This document shows, piece after piece, positions 1 to 10,285 of a stretch of DNA of 61,315 bases. The first letter of the stretch is position 1; every line of letters starts with the position of its first letter. The stretch is from an uncultured Clostridia bacterium (lineage in GTDB: Bacteria > Bacillota > Clostridia > TANB77 > CAG-508), in contig CALXEX010000008.1 of assembly GCA_944387445.1 (NCBI GenBank), positions 1-61,315 of the forward strand, read 5' to 3'. The notes below the pieces were generated by a model. It saw nothing but the letters and a program-made list of their open reading frames with translations. It searched no databases and was not told where the DNA came from. Made by a program: the position numbers and the translations under genes.

Positions 1-1966
<1,966 letters not shown>

Positions 1967-2085
1967 CTAAACACTTTTATTTTAAAATATAATTCTTTAA
2001 GAATCATATAATCATCTCCAAATAAATATATCGTTTACATAAAAGATTATATCATATTTTTAAAAAATGTAAAATATTTACAATT

Positions 2086-2355
2086 TTATATATTTTTCAA
2101 ATATTCTTCTAACTCTGATAATTTAATCTTTTTAGTCAAATTTGAAATATATACATCATTTGAGTAATTAAAAACTAAAAAAGTAATATTTTTAATAATA
2201 ACTCTATGTGGTTCAATATATGTAAGGTTAGTTTTTTCTAATTTTCTAATGCTACCATTTATAAAAGTAGGAGTAATTTTAGAAAATTCACATATAAATT
2301 CAATTCTCTGTTTTAGACATTTCTCAAATTGTAATTCTTGCTTAATAATCTTCAT
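2086..2355 (-). CDS. Small hypothetical protein upstream of the recombinase
   Basis: I do not recognise this protein of about 89 residues. I chose the internal ATG at 2353-2355 (MKIIKQELQF...) because a GGATGG-like site precedes it; the longer frame to 2418 has no better site. It is charged, has no membrane segment, and its middle (TYIEPHRVIIKNITFLVF) looks beta-rich. It is transcribed toward the recombinase and lies between it and tRNA-Leu, so it may be an accessory gene of the same dead element, for example a regulator or excision factor. That role is only inferred from position. Confidence 0.5.
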   Translation of the reverse strand: MKIIKQELQFEKCLKQRIEFICEFSKITPTFINGSIRKLEKTNLTYIEPHRVIIKNITFLVFNYSNDVYISNLTKKIKLSELEEYLKNI

Positions 2356-2406
2356 TTTTTCACACCATCCTTTCGTTTGGATGATTTCAATATTGTTTTT
2401 AGGCAA

Positions 2407-2442
2407 CAAAAAAATCAACCAGATTTTATTTTCTGATTGATT
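2407..2442 (-). terminator. Rho-independent terminator of tRNA-Leu(UAG)
   Basis: On the minus strand AATCAATCAG pairs with CTGGTTGATT around a 10-base AT loop and is followed by a run of T. It lies about 45 bases after the tRNA 3' end. Confidence 0.7.
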
Positions 2443-2484
2443 TCTGTATCAATTCTGTTCTATTAGTTCGAACAGATACGTCAT

Positions 2485-2568
2485 TGGTGCGGATGAAGGG
2501 ACTCGAACCCCCACGCCGTTGGCACTGGTTCCTAAGACCAGCGCGTCTACCAGTTCCGCCACATCCGC
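2485..2568 (-). tRNA. tRNA-Leu (anticodon UAG), CCA encoded
   Basis: The minus strand folds as a class II tRNA. The acceptor stem is GCGGATG/CATCCGC, the D arm holds the usual GGTAGACGC, the anticodon stem CTGGT/ACCAG encloses CTTAGGA with anticodon TAG, and the long variable arm is followed by a GTTCGAGTC T loop. CCA is encoded at 2485-2487. tRNA-Leu genes are common integration targets, and a recombinase remnant lies just downstream. Confidence 0.97.
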
Positions 2569-2634
2569 ATATATAAACTAACAATAATTATATTAGCACA
2601 AATCTATTTTTATTGTCAATAGTTTTTTTAAATT

Positions 2635-2826
2635 TTACATAGAAAAATAAATTATCAAACCACCTACTATGGCTAGTATAAATCCTATTATTTTTAATCC
2701 ATTTGAGCCTTCATTTTGATCTCCAAAGCCAAAAAATCTTTTTGTAATAATTCTTGCATCATATATTAAAATAACACCTACTAAAACAAAAATGAAACCA
2801 ATTAATTTTATAATTAGTTGAAACAT
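2635..2826 (-). CDS. Small two-helix membrane protein
   Basis: A hypothetical membrane protein of about 63 residues. Two hydrophobic segments (roughly residues 3-22 and 45-62) flank a short charged loop with the KRFFGFGDQN stretch, so both ends probably face the same side. I prefer the ATG at 2824-2826 because AAAAAGG lies about 9 bases upstream; the ATG four codons earlier overlaps that site. Small proteins of this layout are common in uncharacterised Clostridia, but I know no function. Confidence 0.6.
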   Translation of the reverse strand: MFQLIIKLIGFIFVLVGVILIYDARIITKRFFGFGDQNEGSNGLKIIGFILAIVGGLIIYFSM

Positions 2827-2888
2827 ATATATCAACATCCTTTTTTATTTTATAGATATATCTTAATATGTTTTTTATAAAAAGTCAA

Positions 2889-2915
2889 TAGGCGTTAATA
2901 TAACCTTAACGCCTA
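2889..2915 (-). terminator. Terminator after the 114-residue hypothetical gene
   Basis: TAGGCGTTA and TAACGCCTA form a perfect 9-bp stem with a 9-base loop, followed on the minus strand by TTGACTTTTT. Confidence 0.7.
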
Positions 2916-2935
2916 AAACAATGACTTACTCCTTT

Positions 2936-3280
2936 TCAAGCCATAATTGTCCTTACATATCTTTCGATTAGTTTTACTTTTCTTCTGTCATACTCCTTAT
3001 CTGTTTCTCTTTCCTCTTTTGTCAAATTCACATTATCAACCAACACTTGCATCTTCTCTCCGGGTGTTAGCAATGCTCTTGGTATACAGTACCTACTTTC
3101 CCAAGCATCAAGAACCATCTCTACTTCTAAATCACTTAGTTTTTCTGTTTTTCTTTTTCCGATGACAAATTCTTGAATAATGTAAGTTCCTCTTAAGTCT
3201 CTACGTAAACCCAATTGAGATACAACTGACCGTGCTTCACTTTCTTCTTTTGATGCTATTAATCTTGCTTCTTTTGTCAT
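2936..3280 (-). CDS. Hypothetical protein (114 aa), G+C-richer single-gene unit
   Basis: Unrecognised cytoplasmic protein, highly charged and helical, with no membrane segment or known motif. It starts at an ATG with GGAGG 8 bases upstream and ends with TGA, followed directly by a strong hairpin terminator. Codon use includes CGT, GCC and CTC triplets that are rarer in the neighbouring genes, and G+C looks higher. Its upstream region holds repeated GTAAC units that may bind a regulator. It resembles the other isolated cassettes at 18.06, 21.2 and 50.3 kb in layout, though I see no sequence similarity between the proteins. Confidence 0.65.
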   Translation of the reverse strand: MTKEARLIASKEESEARSVVSQLGLRRDLRGTYIIQEFVIGKRKTEKLSDLEVEMVLDAWESRYCIPRALLTPGEKMQVLVDNVNLTKEERETDKEYDRRKVKLIERYVRTIMA

Positions 3281-3292
3281 GTTTTTTCCTCC

Positions 3293-3362
3293 TTACAGTT
3301 ACATTTGTTACTAAAGTTACATCTACTAAAATATTTTCTATTTTACAATATTTTACAGTTAC
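3293..3362 (-). promoter_or_regulatory. Cluster of GTAAC repeats upstream of the 2936-3280 gene
   Basis: GTAACTGTAA occurs exactly at 3353-3362 and 3293-3302 on the minus strand, and two further GTAAC copies lie between them (3306-3311, 3315-3320). The last copy abuts the ribosome binding site. A TAAAAT box lies between the outer copies. This is a plausible operator array for a DNA-binding regulator. Confidence 0.45.
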
Positions 3363-3450
3363 TTATTTTTATTTTTTATAAAGTTCTATTTTTCCTATAT
3401 ATTATATTTACATTTTTTTACTTTTTTGTTTTGTTATATTTATTTTTATA

Positions 3451-3481
3451 TGCAAAAGAAGGTATCTCCCAACACCTTCTT
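3451..3481 (-). terminator. recG terminator
   Basis: AAGAAGGT pairs with ACCTTCTT around GTTGGGAGAT, followed on the minus strand by TTTTGC, 18 bases after the recG stop. Confidence 0.7.
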
Positions 3482-3498
3482 CCAATTTTCTTCAAATA

Positions 3499-5544
3499 TT
3501 ATATCTCTATTCTCTTTGTGAATTTATCTCTAATCAAAGCTTTTAATCTTGCATTTTCTTTTTTCTCTAATTTTGGATCTTTATCAATAATTTTGATTGC
3601 TACCTCTTGCGCCACTTTTAATATATTCATATCTTCAAATAAATTCGCAATCTTAAATTCTGGAAGTCCATGTTGCATAGTTCCAAAGAAATCCCCAGAG
3701 CCTCTTAATTCTAAATCTTTTTCCGAAATAATAAATCCATCATTTGTATCACACATAACTTTCATTCTTTTTCTAACCGTTTCACCTTTGCCTTCATATT
3801 TTAAAATACAATATGACTTATATTCTCCTCTTCCAACTCTTCCTCTTAATTGATGTAATTGTGCTAATCCAAATCTTTGTGCATCTTCTATCACCATAAT
3901 ATTAGCATTTGGTACATCTACACCAACTTCAATAACTGTTGTTGAAATTAATATGTCAATCTCTTTATTTTTAAATCTCATCATAATGTCATCTTTATCT
4001 TTTGCTTTCATTTTTCCATGTATGTATTCTACTCTGTATTCTGGAAAAGTTTCTGTTTTACATTTTTCATATAACTTTTCTACAGATTTTAAGTCTAATT
4101 CTTCATTTTCTTCTACTAATGGACATACAATATAGGCTTGTCTACCTTCTTTTAATTGTACTTTGATAAAGTTATTTATTCTATCTTCCATTCCTTTGGT
4201 TACAGCAAATGTATCTATCTTTTTCCTATTTGGTGGTAATTCATCAATAATAGAAATATCCAAATCTCCATATAATATTAACGCCAATGTTCTAGGAATT
4301 GGAGTTGCTGTCATGACCAATACATCTGGATTTTGTCCTTTTTCAACAATTGTTGTTCTTTGTTTAACACCAAAACGATGTTGCTCATCTGTTACAACTA
4401 ATCCTAAGTTTTTGAATTCTACATTTTCTTGTAATAGTGCATGTGTTCCAATTAGAATATCGATTTCGCCATTTTTTAATCTCTCTAGTAGTTCTGTTTT
4501 TTTCTTTTTGGTCATTGCTGAAATTAATAATTCACATTTAATATTTAATTCATCAAATATCTTTTTAAAATTTTCTAAGTGTTGTGTCGCAAGAATAGCT
4601 GTTGGCGCCATAATGGCTACCTGATAGCCACATTTTACTGCTTTATATCCTGCACACATAGCTATAACCGTTTTTCCTGAACCGACATCTCCTTGTAATA
4701 GTCGATTCATTGGTTTATCAGATTCCATATTATTATCAATTTCTTCTAATACTCTTCTTTGTGCATTTGTTAATTGAAAAGGTAATTTCTGGATAATATC
4801 TGACATATGAACATCTTTACTAAATTGAATTCCTTTTTCTTCATTGATATAACTATTTTTTAGTTCTAGTAAAGCAAGTTGCATGGTTAATAATTCTTCA
4901 AAAACGAATCGATTTCTTGCAATAGTAAAATCTTTAAATTCTTTTGGAAAATGGATATTTTTTGTAGCTTCATTAATCCCTTCTAATTTATATTCTTGTA
5001 AAATGTACTCAGGTAACGTTTCTTCTAAATTGCCTTCTACTTCTTTTATCGCATTTTCCATAATTCTTCTGATTGTATTTTGCGATAAACTAAATGTTAA
5101 TGGATATATCGGAATGATTTTCCCTGTGTTTGATGTTTTTCCTTCTTCATCAAAGACTGGTGAATTTATGGTAATTCTTCCAAAAGTATTATTTACTTTT
5201 CCATAAAATGTATATTTCTTTCCTTGCTCAAATTTATTTTTTAGATAACTTTGATTAAACCAAACAGCAGTTGCAACACCTGTTTCATCTCTAATTACCA
5301 ACTTTTGCATGGTTTTCCCCCTAAGTCTTACATCACTTACCCTGCCACTTGCATATGCTTCAATTAATACTTCTTCACCATCTATACATTCTGCAATATT
5401 TTTTGGTTTACTTCTATCTTCATAGGTTCTTGGATAATATGTGATTAAATCTTTCAAGGTAAAGATTCCTAATTTATTCAGTAATTTTACTCTATTGGGT
5501 CCAACGCCTTTTATATATTTTACATCTTTTTCTAAATCTATCAT
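3499..5544 (-). CDS. recG: ATP-dependent DNA helicase RecG
   Basis: RecG unwinds branched DNA and remodels stalled replication forks and Holliday junctions in the cytoplasm. The 681-residue length is typical. The N-terminal wedge/OB domain (about 1-240) begins with an HhH-like YIKGVGPNRVKLL. Helicase motif I (GDVGSGKT) is near residue 290, motif II is DEQH, motif III is TATPIPRT, and the C-terminal lobe has STTVIEVGVDVPN and RGRVGRG. GAAAGGA lies about 10 bases before the ATG at 5542-5544. It stands alone with its own terminator. Identity is certain from the motif set and their order. Confidence 0.98.
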   Translation of the reverse strand: MIDLEKDVKYIKGVGPNRVKLLNKLGIFTLKDLITYYPRTYEDRSKPKNIAECIDGEEVLIEAYASGRVSDVRLRGKTMQKLVIRDETGVATAVWFNQSYLKNKFEQGKKYTFYGKVNNTFGRITINSPVFDEEGKTSNTGKIIPIYPLTFSLSQNTIRRIMENAIKEVEGNLEETLPEYILQEYKLEGINEATKNIHFPKEFKDFTIARNRFVFEELLTMQLALLELKNSYINEEKGIQFSKDVHMSDIIQKLPFQLTNAQRRVLEEIDNNMESDKPMNRLLQGDVGSGKTVIAMCAGYKAVKCGYQVAIMAPTAILATQHLENFKKIFDELNIKCELLISAMTKKKKTELLERLKNGEIDILIGTHALLQENVEFKNLGLVVTDEQHRFGVKQRTTIVEKGQNPDVLVMTATPIPRTLALILYGDLDISIIDELPPNRKKIDTFAVTKGMEDRINNFIKVQLKEGRQAYIVCPLVEENEELDLKSVEKLYEKCKTETFPEYRVEYIHGKMKAKDKDDIMMRFKNKEIDILISTTVIEVGVDVPNANIMVIEDAQRFGLAQLHQLRGRVGRGEYKSYCILKYEGKGETVRKRMKVMCDTNDGFIISEKDLELRGSGDFFGTMQHGLPEFKIANLFEDMNILKVAQEVAIKIIDKDPKLEKKENARLKALIRDKFTKRIEI

Positions 5545-5631
5545 GGCTATCTCATTCCTTTCTCAAGGTATACATCTTTTTTCATTCTAACATACTGTTT
5601 AGGTATATTCAAATCCTTTTTATATTTTTAA

Positions 5632-5662
5632 AGACGGCGTACCCTAAAAAGTATTGCCGTCT
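5632..5662 (-). terminator. sleB terminator
   Basis: On the minus strand AGACGGC pairs with GCCGTCT around a 17-base loop and runs into TTTAAAAA, a few bases after the sleB stop. Confidence 0.65.
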
Positions 5663-5666
5663 CTTT

Positions 5667-6359
5667 CTATTTACAAAATCTATGCCTTCCAATAGTAACT
5701 GTCATTGGTCTTGACCATATCCATTTATTGGTTGCTGTTGATGGATTGAAATAATAAATAGCTCCATAACTAGGATCCCAACCATTAATAGCATCTTGTG
5801 CTGCTTTTTTAGCTGTTGCATCTGGTGTTAAATTAATTTGCCCATCACTAACTGCATCAAATGCACCTGATTGGTAAATAACGCCTGAAATACTGTTTGG
5901 AAATGAACTACTTTTCACTCGATTCATAACAACTGCTCCAACAGCTACTTGTCCTGTATATGGTTCTCCTCTTGCCTCTCCATAAATTAGTCTTGCTAAT
6001 AAATTGACATTGCTACTATTACTAGAAGATGATGAGGAACTTGATGAGGAACTGGTTATTCCCATTGCTGATAATGTTTTGGGTCCTGCAATACCATCTA
6101 CTGCTAATCCATTTTTTCTTTGAAAATATCGTACTGCTTCTTGTGTTTGACTTCCATATATTCCGTCTATATTTCCATTATAATATCCCCATCTCTTTAG
6201 TTTTGTTTGAATCTGTATTACTTCGTCTCCTCTTGAACCATATTTTGACAAAGCTTCTACTTCATTATTTCTGAAAAATATATATGCTATGGTAGATACA
6301 ATCGATACAGTCATTATACATACAATAAATATTTTTCTTGTATTTTTTCTTAATTTCAT
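5667..6359 (-). CDS. sleB: SleB-like spore cortex-lytic cell wall hydrolase
   Basis: This is a predicted exported peptidoglycan hydrolase of the SleB/CwlJ type, which degrades spore cortex peptidoglycan at germination. From the ATG at 6357-6359 (AAAGGTGA upstream) it is 230 residues: an N-terminal membrane anchor or signal (about 9-28), one PG_binding_1 domain (about 40-98, RGDEVIQIQTKLKRWGYY), a serine-rich linker, and the Hydrolase_2 domain (about 115-230) with the catalytic Glu in YGEARGEP. The domain order matches SleB. It supports a spore-forming organism, although vegetative SleB-like hydrolases exist. The longer frame to 6404 has no better ribosome site. Confidence 0.88.
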   Translation of the reverse strand: MKLRKNTRKIFIVCIMTVSIVSTIAYIFFRNNEVEALSKYGSRGDEVIQIQTKLKRWGYYNGNIDGIYGSQTQEAVRYFQRKNGLAVDGIAGPKTLSAMGITSSSSSSSSSSSNSSNVNLLARLIYGEARGEPYTGQVAVGAVVMNRVKSSSFPNSISGVIYQSGAFDAVSDGQINLTPDATAKKAAQDAINGWDPSYGAIYYFNPSTATNKWIWSRPMTVTIGRHRFCK

Positions 6360-6423
6360 TTTAAAATCACCTTTGCTAAAAATTCTTATTCTTATTTTTA
6401 GCAATATTGGGATTTATTATGCA

Positions 6424-7528
6424 TCATAAATCTATCTCTTCAGATTTTCTTTCTGATAATTCTTTTTCCTTTACATTTATATAAAAATATATTGGTTTAA
6501 CCACATCATTTGATTCATGATATTGAATTCCTTTACTGATTAATCTTCCTTTCTTGACTTGCTCATATATTTGAGTTTCTGGATTATATAAGTACCATAT
6601 ATTTTCTGCTTGCTTTTTTATAACAACAATACTTGCATTTCTTCTTCTTTTATTTTCTTCAATAAATCCTGGACAAATTTCTATATACTTTCCTTTTTCT
6701 TCATCTGTGATAATACTTTTTATTAATTTTATGAAATAGTCTTTTGCTTCTTCATTTCTTATTGTTTTACCTTGTACAGCGTTTATAATCCCAATATATT
6801 TCATAACAAATTCAAATTTTCTTTGTGTTAATTCATCTGGTATACTTGTCCCAAAGAATTCTTCCATAAATTTTTTATCTTTACTTTCCTTTGCAAGTAG
6901 CTCAAGTACTTCATTTGTATATAACCCTTTATATGTAAATCCAAACTCGTCATCCCATTCTTTTAATGTTTCTTCTGTAATTTCCGAAAATTGTTCGCCA
7001 TTATTTTGCTTATTCATTTTGGCTAAGTGATCTGTTAGATCTTCTTCACTATTCTTACTTTTGTTTTTCAATTTTTTGAAAATTCTATTTTGAGAAATAC
7101 CAAAATTTCTTGTTTTCATTCCAGTTTGGATTTTCATTAAATCTACTGCTAAATTAAAATAGTAATATTTTCCAGCTACTTCAAAGTTTCCATCACAATG
7201 TGATAAAGGATATCGATCACTAACAAAACATATTTTTGCATCAATTCCTTCTTCTCTCATTAACTCTGCACAAGCATCATTCATATCGGAACATATTGCC
7301 TCACCATCTCCGCGTTGTACCTTCTCTATATATTTTTATTTTATTCATATATTCTTGCATGGTACTTTTATCTGCATAAGCATATGCTTCTTTATAAGAA
7401 TAAAATTGCCCCATTCTTCTATAAATATAATAAGCTTTCTTTTCTTGGGGCATCTTTCCGTTTTCCTTTTCATATTGCCTTATTTCCTCTTTTATTTTAT
7501 CTGCATGTACTCTTTCATATTGATTCAT
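6424..7528 (-). pseudogene. Transglutaminase-like protein, frameshifted near 7330
   Basis: Two frames make one protein. The upstream frame (7301-7528, 75 aa) gives the N-terminal helix region (KAYYIYRRMGQFYSYKEAY). The downstream frame (6424-7284 and open back to about 7330) continues with QRGDGEAICSDMNDACAEL, then LSHCDGNFEVAGKYYYFNL and KTRNFG. The Cys, His and Asp-containing blocks resemble a transglutaminase-like fold, which is a tentative family call. The break falls in an ATATATA stretch near 7330, consistent with slippage of one dinucleotide or base. The C-terminal third has no motif I know. It lies just upstream of sleB with a short gap, so the pair may be co-transcribed. Recent decay or a sequencing error are both possible. 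Confidence 0.65.
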
Positions 7529-7594
7529 ATTAATTCCTTCCTATCTTATTTGACTATTGTTTATGTCTTTACTTATTCAATATATATTTTTTCA

Positions 7595-8617
7595 TTAACA
7601 GTATCTACAAAGAATAGATTCCAATCCTATTTGTAAATCGATTAATCCAATTTTATAATGATAGTCCAAATCTCTTAAACTTTGTAAGATTGCTTTTAAG
7701 TCCTTTTCTTCAAAATACCTTGCTTGTGTTTTATATTTATTTACTAAAAATGTTTGATTTGGTTTTAAATTTAGAGTGGTTATAATGTCTTTATTTTGTT
7801 TTACAGCTAACTTAGTAAAATATAATTTTTTAAAATGGTTATATAAGGTAATTAATATTTTTTGTATTGGCTCTTTAGCATATAATAGATTTTTTAAAAC
7901 TTGTAAGGCTTTATCTGTTTCTTTTTTTCCTAAACTATCTGTTAAATCAAATATTACACTTTCTAATTTTTTAATACATAAACTATCAATATCTTCTTTT
8001 TGAATGGTTCCATTTTCTCCTGCATATTCAATTAATTTTCTAATTTCATTAATCAATTCTTGCATATTGGTACCACAACATTCTATAAAAAATCTTAAGT
8101 TAGTATCTGATATATTTACTTTATATGCATGGCAAATTGCTTTCATTCTTTTTTCTATTTGGATTGGTTTTTGATATTCAAAATTACAAACTACACCTAA
8201 TTTATCAATCGTTTTGTATAATGTTGTTTTATTATCAACATCTTCTTCAATAATTACCAAAACCACACTTTCTGCAATTAACCCGCTGTTTGTTTCTAGA
8301 TATTCTGCTAATCGATCTCTTATTTTCCCAAGTTCTGCATTTTTTCGTTTACCTTCTTTTTTTAGTATCCTCGAATTTCTAGCAATGATTAATTTTTTTT
8401 CATATCCAAAAGCTGGTGTTTCAATATCAGATATAATTTCACTAATATTTGTATCATCTATTGGTATATAGTTAATTCCTTTGATACATTCACCAAATAA
8501 ATGCTTTATTTTTTTTAATGCATTTTCTAATAAAAATAGTTCTTCTCCATATAAGATATAGATATTTTTCAAAATTCCTTGGTTTAATTCTTTTTCCAAT
8601 TCTTCTATTTTTACCAT
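7595..8617 (-). CDS. holA: DNA polymerase III delta subunit
   Basis: HolA opens the sliding clamp as part of the clamp loader during replication. The 340-residue product from the ATG at 8615-8617 has the family's layout: an N-terminal AAA+-like domain without a working Walker A (ILKNIYILYGEELFLLE), the conserved IIARNSRI and VVLVIIEEDVD strands, and a helical C-terminal collar domain (FDLTDSLGKKETDKAL, LDYHYKIG). GTGGAGG lies 5-8 bases before this ATG; the open frame continues to 8668 through an upstream repeat element and is unlikely to be translated from there. Gene order ruvC-holA on the same strand suggests co-transcription. Confidence 0.9.
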   Translation of the reverse strand: MVKIEELEKELNQGILKNIYILYGEELFLLENALKKIKHLFGECIKGINYIPIDDTNISEIISDIETPAFGYEKKLIIARNSRILKKEGKRKNAELGKIRDRLAEYLETNSGLIAESVVLVIIEEDVDNKTTLYKTIDKLGVVCNFEYQKPIQIEKRMKAICHAYKVNISDTNLRFFIECCGTNMQELINEIRKLIEYAGENGTIQKEDIDSLCIKKLESVIFDLTDSLGKKETDKALQVLKNLLYAKEPIQKILITLYNHFKKLYFTKLAVKQNKDIITTLNLKPNQTFLVNKYKTQARYFEEKDLKAILQSLRDLDYHYKIGLIDLQIGLESILCRYC

Positions 8618-8639
8618 AACTCCTCCACAATTTCTTAAA

Positions 8640-8712
8640 TTCGTGAAATACTGCATAGCATTCTTCACATTTGTGTGTCAAAAGCCCTGCTTTTACTAAT
8701 ACACGCCTTTTT
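8640..8712 (-). repeat. Two-hairpin repeat element, copy 1 (ruvC-holA gap)
   Basis: Read on the minus strand, this starts right after the ruvC stop: GTGTAT, TAGT, AAAAGC AGG GCTTTT, GACACAC, then ATGTGAAGA...CTATGCAGTATTTCAC. Stem one pairs AAAAGC with GCTTTT and GTGTAT with ACACAC around an internal loop. Stem two pairs TGTGA-like with TCAC. A second copy lies at 30478-30556. The inner stem differs between the copies but stays paired. Confidence 0.55.
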
Positions 8713-9196
8713 ACAACTTTTGCGCAAATTTAGATGAGTGTGCATGACAAATCGCCATTGCCATACTATCTGTAATATCGTCTAATTTGGGTAATTTTTC
8801 TTCATTTAAAATCATTTTTACCATTCGTTGTACTTGAATTTTGTCTGCTCTTCCATAACCTGTAACTGCCTGTTTTACTTGAAGTGGTGTGTATTCATAT
8901 ATATTTAAATTATTTTGTCTTGCTGTTATTAAGATAACACCTCTTGCTTGTGCTACATTAATGGCTGTTTTGGCATTATTGTTAAAAAATAACTCTTCAA
9001 TTGCCATAGCATCTGGTTTATATGTTTTAATAATATGATCTAATTCTTTATTAATCGTTTCCAATCTTAATGGAAATGATGTATGTGCTTCTGTTAATAT
9101 TGCTCCAGAAGTTTCTAAATGAAATTTATTTCCTATATAATCTATAATACTATATCCTGTTATTGCAAATCCAGGATCAACGCCTAATATTCTCAT
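8711..9196 (-). CDS. ruvC: Holliday junction endodeoxyribonuclease RuvC
   Basis: RuvC cleaves Holliday junctions symmetrically with RuvAB in recombination and repair. The 161-residue length fits. The catalytic acids are visible: Asp7 in GVDPGFAITGY, Glu in MAIEELFF (about 68), and the C-terminal pair in LDDITDSMAMAICHAH (about 140-150). The ATG is preceded by AAAGGAAAG. No ruvAB lies beside it here. A promoter with TTGAAA and TATAAT precedes it, and it is followed closely by holA. Confidence 0.97.
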   Translation of the reverse strand: MRILGVDPGFAITGYSIIDYIGNKFHLETSGAILTEAHTSFPLRLETINKELDHIIKTYKPDAMAIEELFFNNNAKTAINVAQARGVILITARQNNLNIYEYTPLQVKQAVTGYGRADKIQVQRMVKMILNEEKLPKLDDITDSMAMAICHAHSSKFAQKL

Positions 9197-9254
9197 GTTT
9201 TCTTTCCTTTCTCTAAAGTAATCTTGTTTGGTTTTCTTTCGAATTTCTGTTCAC

Positions 9255-9282
9255 ATTATATCATAAAATCTTTTAATTTCAA
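9255..9282 (-). promoter_or_regulatory. SigA-type promoter of ruvC
   Basis: On the minus strand TTGAAA and TATAAT are 16 bases apart, with an extended TG before the -10 box, about 60 bases before the ruvC ATG. Confidence 0.6.
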
Positions 9283-9310
9283 CTATATTTTTATATGAAA
9301 TATTTAGCCT

Positions 9311-9356
9311 AAAAAAATAAATTCCAGTTGCAAACAAAACTAGAATTTATTTTTTT
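9311..9356. terminator. Strong AT-rich terminator, symmetric
   Basis: AAAAAAATAAATTC.AG and its near-complement enclose a 12-base loop, giving A and T runs at both ends. It can end the minus-strand methyltransferase transcript and would work in either direction. Confidence 0.7.
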
Positions 9357-9413
9357 GTTTAACTTATTTTTGTATGATTTTTTGATTTTCTTACTTCTCT
9401 AAATTATGATTGC

Positions 9414-10253
9414 TCATTTTTTCGTTGCAACTAGCTCTATATATTCCGTTTCAGATAGTTCTCCACTAACTTTTTTCACATTATATTCTACATCAAACTT
9501 TTTAAATTTATTTAGTATCTTTTCTTTATTCCCAATATTATTACTTTTCTTTTTGTTCAACCATTCTTCTGTTTTTTTCATTAGTTTATCACATGATATT
9601 CCAATATATTTTTCATATTGATTATATTCTTTTTTTATTTTTTGTATATACTTCTCAATAGCATTAGGTATATTTTTTGTATCAGCATCATGAATTCTAA
9701 CTGTCGTTATAATTTTTCCTTCTTTTTTTAGAAGTTTGTACCATTTATCAATAACTAAATTTGAATCATTATCATTAAATCTAGTTAAAAAGGCATCTGT
9801 ACATATTACATCAAAAAATTCATCATTATTGTAGTTAAGAATATCTTCATTAACACATTTTATGTTGACATTCTCTTTATTGGCATACCATTTACATGCA
9901 AATAATGGAGTTTCACACATATCTAATACATAAATATTTAGTTTAACTTTATTTTGTTTCATAATATATAAAACATATGCTAAAATACCATAATCTGCTG
10001 TTCCAGAGATTAAGATATTACTATTATCTTTATTGAATGCTTTACTAAATTGTGTAATATAAAATTCATTATGCCAAGTAGGACTAGCTACAACATTTAA
10101 CATTCTATAATACTGCCATATTGAATGATACCAAACGCAATTATCATCACCATCACCATTTTTGCAATGATTGTTTGCAAAATCATATATCAAATTACAG
10201 CTTTCTTTTAAATTTTCTTTCAATTTTGTTTCAATTTTTTTTGTAAATTCCAT
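9414..10253 (-). CDS. Class I SAM-dependent methyltransferase
   Basis: A 279-residue protein with a Rossmann methyltransferase core: motif I ILISGTADYGILAYVL (about 88-103), an acidic strand end VLDMCETPL (about 122), a third strand CVNEDILNYN, and motif IV DVICTDAFL (about 157). The helical N-terminus contains HSIWQYYRMLNVV and the C-terminus is lysine-rich. The substrate is unknown; the glycine-rich loop is GTADYG rather than GxGxG. It ends with TGA, showing that TGA is a real stop here. It follows the debranching enzyme on the same strand after 32 bases, but I see no functional link. Confidence 0.75.
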   Translation of the reverse strand: MEFTKKIETKLKENLKESCNLIYDFANNHCKNGDGDDNCVWYHSIWQYYRMLNVVASPTWHNEFYITQFSKAFNKDNSNILISGTADYGILAYVLYIMKQNKVKLNIYVLDMCETPLFACKWYANKENVNIKCVNEDILNYNNDEFFDVICTDAFLTRFNDNDSNLVIDKWYKLLKKEGKIITTVRIHDADTKNIPNAIEKYIQKIKKEYNQYEKYIGISCDKLMKKTEEWLNKKKSNNIGNKEKILNKFKKFDVEYNVKKVSGELSETEYIELVATKK

Positions 10254-10285
10254 AAAAGTCCTTTCTAATGATATCCTTACTTGGA

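Noticed and set aside
8490..8681. An ORF with a Cys-x2-Cys start (MTHKCEECYAVFHEF) overlapping the holA 5' end.
   Set aside because: It is a frame shadow of holA plus the upstream repeat element; the second copy of the element does not preserve an equivalent ORF with a start.
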